Shown here: in pieces, positions 14,653 through 21,298 of the stretch
Layout: each line of letters opens with the position of its first letter
Numbering within the stretch: position 1 is the first letter of the stretch
Virus record (IMG/VR): IMGVR_UViG_3300025138_000454
Location: 1 to 21,298 of that record
Strand: one strand, 5' to 3'
Length of the DNA stretch: 21,298 bases
DNA from: a virus
Notes under the pieces: model-generated
What the model was told of the DNA's origin: nothing
The model's database searches: none
What the model saw: only the letters and a program-made list of their open reading frames with translations
Translations under genes and position numbers: made by a program

Positions 14653-14924
14653 GCAATAGATATGAAGATGACTTGATAATTGCTGTTCGGGAAGCCAAAA
14701 AGCACATGACTGTCAGAGAGCTTGTTGAGAAGTATAACCTCAAACGCCACCAAGTAACCTACATTCTTTATCACGAGTCTTGCAAGCTGACTGACGACAA
14801 ACCCATGCCAGTCGACTATGTTGTTGAGGATGCTGCTTTCGAAGATCCAGAAGACTTCGAAAAAGACGAGCTATCAATAGTCAATGGCTTCAAGAAAACA
14901 TTTAAAGGATTGTTCGAGAAATGA
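14649..14924 (+). CDS. Small putative helix-turn-helix protein, 91 residues
   Basis: A 91-residue protein starting at an ATGA overlap with the thyX stop. Residues 20-42 (MTVRELVEKYNLKRHQVTYI) have the spacing of a helix-turn-helix, with the VRELVEKYNL/KRHQVTYIL pair as the two helices. The second half is acidic and ends in a basic amphipathic helix (VNGFKKTFKGLFEK). It is the last gene of unit 2. It could be a regulator of the palindromic promoter that begins just behind it, but this is untested. No family is recognised with certainty. Confidence 0.65.
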   Translation: MSNRYEDDLIIAVREAKKHMTVRELVEKYNLKRHQVTYILYHESCKLTDDKPMPVDYVVEDAAFEDPEDFEKDELSIVNGFKKTFKGLFEK

Positions 14925-14927
14925 TGA

Positions 14928-14956
14928 TTTACTTCCCCGCACAGGGGAAGTATAAT
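14928..14956 (+). promoter_or_regulatory. Promoter of unit 3 with perfect palindrome in the spacer
   Basis: -35 TTTACT (14928-14933), exactly 17 bases, then consensus -10 TATAAT (14951-14956). The spacer holds a perfect eight-base inverted repeat, ACTTCCCC and GGGGAAGT (14931-14938, 14944-14951), around a five-base loop. The repeat touches both hexamers, an ideal site for a repressor. Ribosome-binding site TGAGAAAGGA follows after eight bases. Confidence 0.7.
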
Positions 14957-14964
14957 AACCGTGC

Positions 14965-14974
14965 TGAGAAAGGA
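14965..14974 (+). promoter_or_regulatory. Stereotyped ribosome-binding site TGAGAAAGGA
   Basis: This site lies six bases before ATG 14981. It decides that start over the in-frame ATG at 14921, whose first codons would read through the promoter. Confidence 0.75.
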
Positions 14975-14980
14975 AATGGC

Positions 14981-15469
14981 ATGAATATCTTTTATTTAGA
15001 TCACAGTCCTGTTAGGGCTGCTCAGATGCACTGCGACAAACATTGCGTCAAGATGATCCTCGAGACTGCCCAGCTTTTGTCCACAGCTCACAGAGAGCTT
15101 GATGGCAACTATTGGGCTGACAAGTTTGGCTTGTATAAGTCAACTCATAAGAACCACCCATCAGCTGTTTGGGTGCGGGAGAGCTCTGCCCACTACTGGT
15201 GGACTTGCGGATTGTATGTTCAGCTTGGCTTGGAATACACCAAGCGATACGGCAAGACTCACAAGTCAATGGGTCTGGCTCCATTCTTGTCTATATCTCC
15301 AATGTGGATCAATCGTTTGATATGGCGCGAACCACCTCAGTGCATGCCTGATGAATACAAGTCAGACTGCACTGTTGAGGCATACCGGAAGTATTACAAT
15401 GGTGCCAAGGCAAGGTTTGCAACTTGGAAAAACAAGGAGGCTCCAGAATGGTTCGGGACGGTGCAGTGA
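14981..15469 (+). CDS. Conserved phage protein, 162 residues, unknown
   Basis: First gene of unit 3. The 162-residue protein begins MNIFYLDHSPVRAAQMHCDK and contains HCVKMILETAQLLSTAHREL (16-35) and HPSAVWVRES, patterns I recall from many marine and cyanophage proteins of unknown function. The C-terminus, AYRKYYNGAKARFATWK, vaguely recalls the YYGKA end of T4 endonuclease V, so a DNA glycosylase-like role is a weak possibility. Conserved His, Cys and Trp residues suggest an enzyme. The last 22 bases overlap the next gene. Confidence 0.75.
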   Translation: MNIFYLDHSPVRAAQMHCDKHCVKMILETAQLLSTAHRELDGNYWADKFGLYKSTHKNHPSAVWVRESSAHYWWTCGLYVQLGLEYTKRYGKTHKSMGLAPFLSISPMWINRLIWREPPQCMPDEYKSDCTVEAYRKYYNGAKARFATWKNKEAPEWFGTVQ

Positions 15470-15882
15470 TTGTAGACATTGACGGCACTTTAGCTGATTG
15501 CCGTCACAGATTCCATTTGTATGAGTCAGGAGATTATGACGCATTCAATGCAGCCAGCAAGGATGACGAGCCGATTGATGCTGTTGCTGAGTTGGTGCGC
15601 AATCTGCCTAAGTGGACTTGGATTGTGATCATGACTGCTCGGGATGAATCATTTAGGAATGTGACCATGAGTTGGCTCAACATGAATGATATCCCATTCG
15701 ACCACCTGTTGATGAGACCAGCAGGTGACAAGCGCAGAGACGACATTGTGAAGCGTGAATTGTTCAATGTCAACTACAAAAAAGAACAAGTCTGGTTTGC
15801 TCTGGAAGACCGCAAAGTCTGCGTTGATATGTGGAGGGATGAAGGCATAACTTGCCTGCAGGTTCAGGAGGGAAATTTCTGA
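15448..15882 (+). CDS. Pnkp-type polynucleotide 3'-phosphatase (HAD family)
   Basis: A 144-residue HAD-family phosphatase that resembles the C-terminal 3'-phosphatase domain of T4 polynucleotide kinase. It removes 3'-phosphates from nucleic acid ends. HAD motif I is VDIDGTLAD with Asp10 and Asp12. Motif II is MTAR with Thr63. The Lys of motif III lies in DDIVKREL (Lys102). Motif IV is EDRKVCVDMWR with Asp121. The ending TCLQVQEGNF matches the T4 protein's ending style. The kinase domain is absent. Start ATG 15448 has AAGGAGG seven bases upstream and overlaps the previous gene by 22 bases. Repair of DNA or RNA ends is the likely job. Another HAD substrate, such as a nucleotide, is possible. 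Confidence 0.85.
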   Translation: MVRDGAVIVDIDGTLADCRHRFHLYESGDYDAFNAASKDDEPIDAVAELVRNLPKWTWIVIMTARDESFRNVTMSWLNMNDIPFDHLLMRPAGDKRRDDIVKRELFNVNYKKEQVWFALEDRKVCVDMWRDEGITCLQVQEGNF

Positions 15883-16061
15883 TGGAGCTCAGACTGGTTG
15901 GCAACGACATTGAATTCGACAGAGAGAAAGTAGCAAGGCTTTTTGACCTGAGTCCTGCCCTGCGGATGTCACTGGAGGAGGCTTTCAAAAAGTCCAACGA
16001 GCACGACGAATCCGTCGATGCAGCATATCAAGAAGGGAGAGCCGAAGGTGAGCAGTCCTAA
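15882..16061 (+). CDS. Small unknown protein, 59 residues
   Basis: A 59-residue protein starting MELRLVGNDIEFDREKV. AGGAGGG lies nine bases upstream and its ATG overlaps the preceding TGA by one base. It is acidic and mostly helical, with a possible DNA-binding-like ARLFDLSPALRMSLEEAF segment. No family is recognised. The end overlaps the next gene. Confidence 0.6.
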   Translation: MELRLVGNDIEFDREKVARLFDLSPALRMSLEEAFKKSNEHDESVDAAYQEGRAEGEQS

Positions 16062-16344
16062 AGACCCAGCAGACATCCTGCAAGAGATGGCAGAGACATT
16101 CCGAGAGCGCAACAAAGTCTACGGCGACAACTACAAGGCTGTCGGAGAAGTGATGATCAGCTTGTTCCCCAATGGGGTGCAGCTCAACACAGTCAGCGAT
16201 TACAACAGCTGGCACCTGTTTGAGTTGATGATCGTCAAGATCACTAGGTTCGCAAACAGCAATCTGAAACACAAAGACTCAATTCATGATGCAGCCGTTT
16301 ATGCGGCCATGGTTGAATATCTCATCAAGGAGGAGAAAAAGTGA
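16048..16344 (+). CDS. DUF6378-like small phage protein
   Basis: A 98-residue protein, starting at GTG 16048 with GGGAG eight bases upstream. The frame remains open to an ATG at 16018, but that has no ribosome-binding site. The helical pattern, FRERNKVYGDNY near residue 18 and later KITRFANSNLKHKDSIHDAAVYAAM, matches by recall the DUF6378 family of small helical phage and bacterial proteins. Its function is unknown. Conserved Lys, Arg, Tyr, His and Asp residues suggest a nucleotide-related role. Its stop overlaps the next GTG start. Confidence 0.65.
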   Translation: MSSPKDPADILQEMAETFRERNKVYGDNYKAVGEVMISLFPNGVQLNTVSDYNSWHLFELMIVKITRFANSNLKHKDSIHDAAVYAAMVEYLIKEEKK

Positions 16345-17018
16345 GCAACATTTTAATCACAGGCACAGGCAAAGGCTTGGGCAAGGCAATGAAAGAAAAG
16401 CTGGTAAGCCAAGGCCACAAAGTGATCAGCTTCAATCTTGAGGACGGCAGGGATGTCCGTAGTCCAGACATTTCTGACGTCTGGCGTCAAAAAATTGACG
16501 TGTTGATAAACAATGCTGGCGTCAACATAATCGACTGGCTGGAAAACTTCGAGGAATCAGACTGGGACAAAGTCATGGACACCAACGCCAAAGGCATCTA
16601 CATGATGACCAAGGCTTGCTTGCCAGGACTGATCAAAAGCAAAGGCACAGTTGTCAACATCGTCAGCAATGCAGCCCACATGCCCATGACTTGTTCGTTG
16701 GCCTACAATGCGTCCAAAGGTGCGGCTCACATCATGACTTTGCAGCTGGCCAGAGAGCTGACCAAGAAGCATGGCATAACAGTTTTCGGGATAGCCCCTA
16801 ACAAACTCTCCGGCACTGGCATGAGTGATGACATCGACAACCAAGTGGTTGCCACTCGTGGCTGGACCAAAGAGCATGCCCAGCAGTATCAACTCAATGG
16901 CCTTTTGGCAGGGGAAGAAACTCCACCAGAAAGACTGGCTGAATTCTTGGCCTATCTCTTGCAAGACAAAGACCACCACAAGTACCTGACTGGGTGCATC
17001 CTTCCATATGGAGCCTGA
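16341..17018 (+). CDS. Short-chain dehydrogenase/reductase (SDR)
   Basis: A 225-residue classical SDR using NAD(P)H. It has the nucleotide-binding TGTGKGLG (7-14), NNAG (57-60), Asn83 in TNAKG and the catalytic triad Ser109, Tyr122, Lys126 with the canonical 12-residue and 3-residue gaps (YNASK). Length is slightly under the usual 250. Translation starts at GTG 16341, overlapping the previous TGA, with AGGAGG seven bases upstream. The substrate is unknown. SDRs in phages may modify sugars, nucleotides or cofactors. Its place in a replication operon hints at nucleotide or cofactor chemistry, an inference only. Confidence 0.9.
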   Translation: MSNILITGTGKGLGKAMKEKLVSQGHKVISFNLEDGRDVRSPDISDVWRQKIDVLINNAGVNIIDWLENFEESDWDKVMDTNAKGIYMMTKACLPGLIKSKGTVVNIVSNAAHMPMTCSLAYNASKGAAHIMTLQLARELTKKHGITVFGIAPNKLSGTGMSDDIDNQVVATRGWTKEHAQQYQLNGLLAGEETPPERLAEFLAYLLQDKDHHKYLTGCILPYGA

Positions 17019-17019
17019 T

Positions 17020-17499
17020 ATGAAATTCCAAATTGAACAAATAGCAATCGTCCCGAAAGATCCCATCGCAGCAAAGAAGCTGCTGTCAGAGATTGGGGCA
17101 ACCGAATGGTCTGAAGATCACGTTGTCGCAACTGGCAATGTTTTCGGTGTTCGCGACACCAACGAAGCTGACTTGTCTTTCAACTATGACCTGTTCTCTG
17201 GGAAAGAATTCGAGGTTCTGGATTATACCTCTGGCCCTAATTGGGTTGACTCGAGAGGAGAAAGAAACACAGTCAGCCACCTAGGGATGCATTGCAGTGC
17301 AGAAGATCTTTTGCATTGGCGAGCATTCTTCGCGAACCGTGATATCGAAGTGGCGCAAGAAGTTTTCACCGACTCCCACACCAATCCCGTCATCGCAGGA
17401 AAACGCTCTTACAATTACGTCATATTCGACACGAAGAACATATTGGGCGTTGACCTGAAATTCATCGTTAGGATAAATAAAGATGCTAATAGTATTTGA
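17020..17499 (+). CDS. VOC (glyoxalase/dioxygenase fold) protein
   Basis: A 159-residue protein with two beta-alpha-beta-beta-beta repeats of the VOC superfamily. The starts of the repeats read QIEQIAIVPKD and SHLGMHCSAEDL. The metal-ligand positions appear to be Gln7, Glu65 and His87. The fourth, in GVDLKFI, reads Lys where Glu is usual, so the metal site may be incomplete. I judge this alignment by eye. ATG 17020 is chosen over ATG 17008 because GGAG lies six bases before it. The first base after the SDR stop is followed at once by this ATG. Its last 17 bases overlap dnaQ. Substrate unknown. Confidence 0.75.
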   Translation: MKFQIEQIAIVPKDPIAAKKLLSEIGATEWSEDHVVATGNVFGVRDTNEADLSFNYDLFSGKEFEVLDYTSGPNWVDSRGERNTVSHLGMHCSAEDLLHWRAFFANRDIEVAQEVFTDSHTNPVIAGKRSYNYVIFDTKNILGVDLKFIVRINKDANSI

Positions 17500-18019
17500 C
17501 CTAGAAACAACAGGTCTGCCAAAGGCTGAAGGTTCTGATCTTGACATGCAGCCCAAGATCATTGAATTCGGTGCGATCAAGCTTACTGAAGAGCTCATTG
17601 AGGTTGATCGCCTTGAATTCTTTTGCAACCCCAAGCACCTGCTCGACCCAAAGATCACCAAGATCACAGGCATAACCGACGACATGCTCAAAGACGAAAA
17701 GCCATTCATCGCACACCTCGACAGATTGAATGAATTCTTTTTGGGAACCAAGCGCATGTTTGCCCACAATCTTGGCTTCGACAGAAAGATCTTGAAATTC
17801 GAGCTTGAACGGCTAGACAAAGTCACCAGCTTCCCTTGGCCTTATGAGCACACCTGCACAGTTGAGGTTGGTCAGAGAGTCTGGGGGAAGATGCGCAAGC
17901 TGGGCGACATATATGAAGAGCTCTTCGAAGAGAAAATAGAAGGTGCTCACAGGTCGATCAACGACGTTGAAGCCACACTCAGAATAATCGAGTGGTACGC
18001 AAAGGAAGGACACATATAA
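17483..18019 (+). CDS. dnaQ: DnaQ-like 3'-5' exonuclease (Pol III epsilon type)
   Basis: A 178-residue DEDDh exonuclease that would proofread for the polymerase encoded next. Exo I is FDLETTG with Asp6 and Glu8. Exo II is AHNLGFD with Asp100. Exo III is HRSINDV with His156 and Asp161, and all five catalytic residues are present. It lacks the C-terminal extension that binds alpha in cellular epsilon (about 243 residues), so contact with the polymerase would need another surface. The stop is followed immediately by the dnaE ATG. It overlaps the VOC gene by 17 bases. Confidence 0.92.
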   Translation: MLIVFDLETTGLPKAEGSDLDMQPKIIEFGAIKLTEELIEVDRLEFFCNPKHLLDPKITKITGITDDMLKDEKPFIAHLDRLNEFFLGTKRMFAHNLGFDRKILKFELERLDKVTSFPWPYEHTCTVEVGQRVWGKMRKLGDIYEELFEEKIEGAHRSINDVEATLRIIEWYAKEGHI

Positions 18020-20833
18020 ATGTTGAACCTCAAGACACGCACAGAGTATTCGTTCCGCAAGGCATACGGCCCCATACAAAAGGTTGTTGAGTGTTTTGAA
18101 GGCAAGGCTGTTGGGATATGCGACACAGGAACATGGGGCCACGTCGCATTCTCCAAGCACTGCAAAAAGGCTGGCATCAAGCCTGTTTTTGGTGCCGAGA
18201 TATCTGTCGTCCTAGATGCCACAGACCGTTCCAAACAAGCCGACAACCCGATGGGATTTCTTGCTTGCAACAATGATGGGTTGGCTGAGATATATGAGCT
18301 TGTTTCCCGCAGCACATCCAAAGAGAATTTCTACTATTATCCACGCATAAGTTATTCAGACTTGTTCGATGTCAGCGACAATGTGATAATGTTGTCTGGA
18401 TCGCACCCAGACTGGTCGATGCTTCCTTTGACCAAAAAACACAATCTTTACGTTGAGCTTGGACCAATGAGTTCTCCGAAGTCAGCTGAGTGGGCTGCTA
18501 AAAAAGGATTCAAGACCATAGCCACCAGTGACAACTTTTATCCCAAGCCATCGGACAAGAAGGCTTACGAGGTTCTGTGTGGACGCAATAGGACAGACCG
18601 CAGTGGGCCCATGCACATACTCGACGAATGGGAATGGAAAGCTGCTGTGCCTTGGGGAACGCAAGAAGCAATCGACAACACCTACAAGGTTGCAGAGCTT
18701 TGCAATGCTGACCTGCCAGTTGCACAGATGATCGCATTCCACTCCAAAAAGACTTTGCGGGAGCTTTGTGAAGATGGCGCTCCAGCCTTAGACGTTGATC
18801 TGGAAGATCCAGTTTATGCAGCTAGGCTCAAGCGAGAGTTGGACATGATTGCAAGCAAGGAATTTGAGGATTATTTCTTTGTGATCGCTGACATGATCCG
18901 TTACGCCAAAGAGCACATGTTGGTTGGCCCTGCTCGTGGATCGTCTGCTGGTTCTTTGGTTTGCTATCTCACTGGCATAACTGACGTTGACCCGATTGTG
19001 CACGACCTGTTGTTCGAAAGATTCATCGACATCACCCGAGAAGACCTACCAGACATCGATATTGATTTCCAAGACGATCGCAGAGAGATGGTGTTCCAAT
19101 ATCTCAGGGACAAGTACGGTGCAGAAAAAGTTGCGCACCTCGGAACAGTCAGCCGCTACAAAGCCAAGAGCACAATAGCAGAAGTGGCCAAAGAGCTTGG
19201 CATCCCCGCATGGGAAGTCAACGACCTGAAAGGTGCGATCATCGAGCGTAGTGGTGGTGACTCTCGTGCTGCGTTCTGCATCCTAGACACATTCAACGAC
19301 CTCGACATAGGCAAGGCTGTCTTGGAGAAATTCCCGCAGATGAGAGTTGCGGCAAAGATGGAGAACCACGCACGACACGTTGGTGTGCATGCTGCTGGCA
19401 TTCTGGTGACTGAAGACCCAGTCAGCAAATATTGCTCCGTCAGCGCACAGACTGGTGCGGCCCAAATAGACAAGAAAGACGCTGAAGATCTCAATCTGCT
19501 GAAGATTGATGCATTGGGCCTCAGAACACTTTCCGTATTGCAGGACGTTCTAGATCAGGTTGGTTGGGTGCGAGACCAGCTGATCAAGTTTCCGCTAGAG
19601 GACAAGAAGGCATTCGCAATATTGAATGATGAGAAGTATGCAGGGATATTTCAGTTTGAAGGCTATGCGCTGCAAGGTGTTACCAGACAGATGAAAGTGC
19701 ACAACTTTGAGGACGTTGCAGCCATAACTGCCCTAGCTCGTCCTGGACCACTAAACTCTGGTGGCACAAGTCAATTCATCAAGCGGCACATTGGTGCTGC
19801 CCCAGTTGAATATTTGCACCCAATGACAGAGCCGATCACAAAGGTCACCCATGGCGTAGTCGTTTATCAAGAGCAGGTCATGACCATTGGTCGGGAGGTT
19901 GGGAAGCTGAGTTGGGAAGACGTTTCATTCCTGCGCAAAGCAATGAGCAAGTCTTATGGCAAAGAATACTTCGACACATTCTGGGAGAAGTTTAAGGTTG
20001 GTGCCGCAGAGAATGGCATACCAGAAGATGTGGCGCAAATGATCTGGGACAACATCAACACGATGGGATCTTGGGCGTTCAACCGCAGTCACGCAATATC
20101 TTACGGGATGGTGAGCTATTGGTGTTGCGTCCTGAAGAGCAGGTTCCCGCTGGAGTATGCTGCTGCTTGCCTCCGCAATGTCAAGGATGACGACCAAGCT
20201 GTCAAGCTCTTGAGAGAAGTGGTGTCCGAGGGATTGACTTACAAGCCATTCGACAAATTCAAGTCCAAGGCCAACTGGTCAGTCCAAGACAACGAATTGA
20301 TTGGCGGACTGATCGGGATCAAAGGCATCGGCCCCAAAATGGCAGAGGACATAGAAAATAGGCGCAACCTGTCCCAACCACTAACTCCACGGCAAGAAAC
20401 CCTCCTAAACACAGGCACCACACCCTACGACGATATTTTTGAGTGCGACAGAAAGTTTGGCCACATCAAGCAAGATCCCAAGGCCCACAACATCGGCTCA
20501 GCCATAACAGACATCCAAGACTTAGATGGGGACAATCCAGGAACATTCGTTTTCTTCGGCAAGCTGAAAGACAAGAACCTCAGAGATATGAATGAAGCTG
20601 TCAACTTGGCCAAACGTGGTGGTCGTAGAGTTGATCGCAACAACCTTTGGTTGAATGTAACAGCTGAGGATGACACTGGCGCAATCATCTGCACGGTGGA
20701 CAGGTTCAAGTACCAGAAGATGGGCAAGCCCATTGTGGAGGATGGAAAGCTGGGTGAATGGTATTTATTCAAAGGTGTTTTGAAGAGTGGCTTCAGAAAG
20801 ATCTATCTAGAAAAGATACGTAAGATGTTGTAA
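18020..20833 (+). CDS. dnaE: DNA polymerase III alpha subunit (C-family), short form
   Basis: A 937-residue replicative polymerase, against 1160 in E. coli. Residues 1-240 form an N-terminal PHP domain whose metal ligands are lost. The usual HLHVHSEYS reads NLKTRTEYS and TDHG reads CDTG. The palm has GPARGSSAGSL (303-313), PDIDIDF with Asp347 and Asp349, and the third Asp497 in KIDALGLRT. The fingers include VVVYQEQVM and AFNRSHAISYG (686-696). A helix-hairpin-helix, GIKGIGPKMA (766-775), and an OB-fold (about 841-930) follow. The tau-binding C-terminal domain is absent and no strong clamp-binding motif is seen. Its neighbour dnaQ would supply proofreading. Start ATG directly follows the dnaQ stop. 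Confidence 0.95.
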   Translation: MLNLKTRTEYSFRKAYGPIQKVVECFEGKAVGICDTGTWGHVAFSKHCKKAGIKPVFGAEISVVLDATDRSKQADNPMGFLACNNDGLAEIYELVSRSTSKENFYYYPRISYSDLFDVSDNVIMLSGSHPDWSMLPLTKKHNLYVELGPMSSPKSAEWAAKKGFKTIATSDNFYPKPSDKKAYEVLCGRNRTDRSGPMHILDEWEWKAAVPWGTQEAIDNTYKVAELCNADLPVAQMIAFHSKKTLRELCEDGAPALDVDLEDPVYAARLKRELDMIASKEFEDYFFVIADMIRYAKEHMLVGPARGSSAGSLVCYLTGITDVDPIVHDLLFERFIDITREDLPDIDIDFQDDRREMVFQYLRDKYGAEKVAHLGTVSRYKAKSTIAEVAKELGIPAWEVNDLKGAIIERSGGDSRAAFCILDTFNDLDIGKAVLEKFPQMRVAAKMENHARHVGVHAAGILVTEDPVSKYCSVSAQTGAAQIDKKDAEDLNLLKIDALGLRTLSVLQDVLDQVGWVRDQLIKFPLEDKKAFAILNDEKYAGIFQFEGYALQGVTRQMKVHNFEDVAAITALARPGPLNSGGTSQFIKRHIGAAPVEYLHPMTEPITKVTHGVVVYQEQVMTIGREVGKLSWEDVSFLRKAMSKSYGKEYFDTFWEKFKVGAAENGIPEDVAQMIWDNINTMGSWAFNRSHAISYGMVSYWCCVLKSRFPLEYAAACLRNVKDDDQAVKLLREVVSEGLTYKPFDKFKSKANWSVQDNELIGGLIGIKGIGPKMAEDIENRRNLSQPLTPRQETLLNTGTTPYDDIFECDRKFGHIKQDPKAHNIGSAITDIQDLDGDNPGTFVFFGKLKDKNLRDMNEAVNLAKRGGRRVDRNNLWLNVTAEDDTGAIICTVDRFKYQKMGKPIVEDGKLGEWYLFKGVLKSGFRKIYLEKIRKML

Positions 20834-20905
20834 ATGTTGAGATAAAAACTATTTCACTCAAAATTGAAAATAATGATTGCCTTTTCTGGCAATAACGACG
20901 ATACT
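20834..20905 (+). promoter_or_regulatory. Promoter module B with inverted repeat
   Basis: -35 TTGCCT (20877-20882), 17 bases, -10 GATACT (20900-20905). The inverted repeat ATTGCC and GGCAAT (20876-20881, 20888-20893) overlaps the -35. The 72 bases match 12147-12218 without gaps, about 52 of 72 by hand count. The leader to the ribosome-binding site is about 32 bases, longer than at the other promoters. Confidence 0.65.
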
Positions 20906-20954
20906 CTCTTTATCGGAAGGGAGAGGCCCTGACGGTTTGAGAAAGGAACTAACA

Positions 20955-21298
20955 ATGACACCGAATAAATCAAAGATCAAAGCGCGCATCGAAGAGCTTG
21001 AAGTAATGTTGGCTGACGCCACCCCAGAACAAATTGCAAAATCTAAATCCGACAGTGTTCGCATGGCTGAAATTCTTGATGAATTGAGAGATGCAAAAGC
21101 TAACAAAGATGACGTTTTGTCATATGATGAAATGAATGACGCAATCACTGATACATTGGTTGAAGAATTTAAGACGTTGGATCTTGCCTTGAACAACGCA
21201 TTTCATGAGCTGGAAAACTTTAAAGATACAATGGCTGCTGACCTGATGGTTGTTTCTACGCGCTACGTTGTCATCAACAACAAAGACCTTATCAGCCC
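20955..21298 (+). CDS. Partial gene, unknown acidic helical protein
   Basis: The frame opens at ATG with TGAGAAAGGA (20938-20947) seven bases upstream and continues past the window end, with about 114 residues visible. The protein begins MTPNKSKIKARIEELEVML, is acidic and helical throughout, and probably has a coiled coil in the first 60 residues (EILDELRDAKANKDD). No domain is recognised. It is the first gene of the next rightward unit. Confidence 0.7.
   Translation, partial: MTPNKSKIKARIEELEVMLADATPEQIAKSKSDSVRMAEILDELRDAKANKDDVLSYDEMNDAITDTLVEEFKTLDLALNNAFHELENFKDTMAADLMVVSTRYVVINNKDLIS

Noticed and set aside
14921-14980. Earlier ATG for the 162-residue protein, overlapping the previous stop
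   Set aside because: The added codons would run through a TATAAT promoter and the TGAGAAAGGA site. ATG 14981 has the same leader as other genes.
1-21298. tRNA genes, CRISPR arrays, insertion sequences and an integrase
   Set aside because: No cloverleaf-like sequence, regularly spaced repeats, transposase or integrase motifs were seen on either strand.

Overview
The window is part of a tailed double-stranded DNA phage genome (or a prophage of one). Roughly half of the bases look like G or C. Terminase and portal genes point left, and a long run of replication and nucleotide-metabolism genes points right. I see no tRNA, rRNA, integrase or CRISPR array. The host cannot be read from the sequence. 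Gene content and one protein with an alphaproteobacterial-type repeat resemble aquatic alphaproteobacterial phages, but this is only a guess.

Left part, minus strand (1-4610): a putative small terminase subunit, the large terminase and a P22/SU10-type portal, followed by the start of a gene cut by the window edge. Together these would form the DNA packaging motor. Just upstream is a separate leftward cassette (4768-6490) of five small or unrecognised genes. It has its own promoter and a good intrinsic terminator. Its largest gene is visibly richer in A and T than its neighbours.

Centre (6507-6922): a noncoding divergent control region of about 400 bases. It has a promoter facing each way, several repeated short motifs and two stem-loops ending in a T-run that may be a small RNA or terminator.

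Right part, plus strand: three tightly packed transcription units. Unit 1 (6923-12132) carries two unknown proteins, an SSB-like protein whose C-terminal tail matches the SSB interaction tip, a TOTE-type archaeo-eukaryotic primase, two mini-proteins and a UvrD-like SF1 helicase. Unit 2 (12247-14924) carries a DUF3489-like protein, a 57-residue CxxC protein, a flavoprotein-like Rossmann protein, a divergent ThyX and a small putative helix-turn-helix protein. All of its junctions are 1- or 4-base stop/start overlaps. Unit 3 (14981-20833) carries a conserved phage protein, a Pnkp-type 3' phosphatase, two small proteins, an SDR dehydrogenase, a VOC-fold protein, a DnaQ-type proofreading exonuclease and a short bacterial-type DNA polymerase III alpha subunit. 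A further unit starts at 20955 and runs off the window.

Primase, helicase, SSB-like protein, Pol III alpha and epsilon would make a largely self-sufficient replication core. ThyX would supply the thymidylate, or possibly a modified version of it. The rightward units share a promoter layout: a TTGCCT-like or weaker -35, 17 bases, a -10 hexamer, a short leader and a stereotyped TGAGAAAGGA ribosome-binding site 6-7 bases before the ATG. Two of these promoters are diverged copies of one 72-base module with a covarying inverted repeat. A third has a perfect 8-base palindrome in its spacer.
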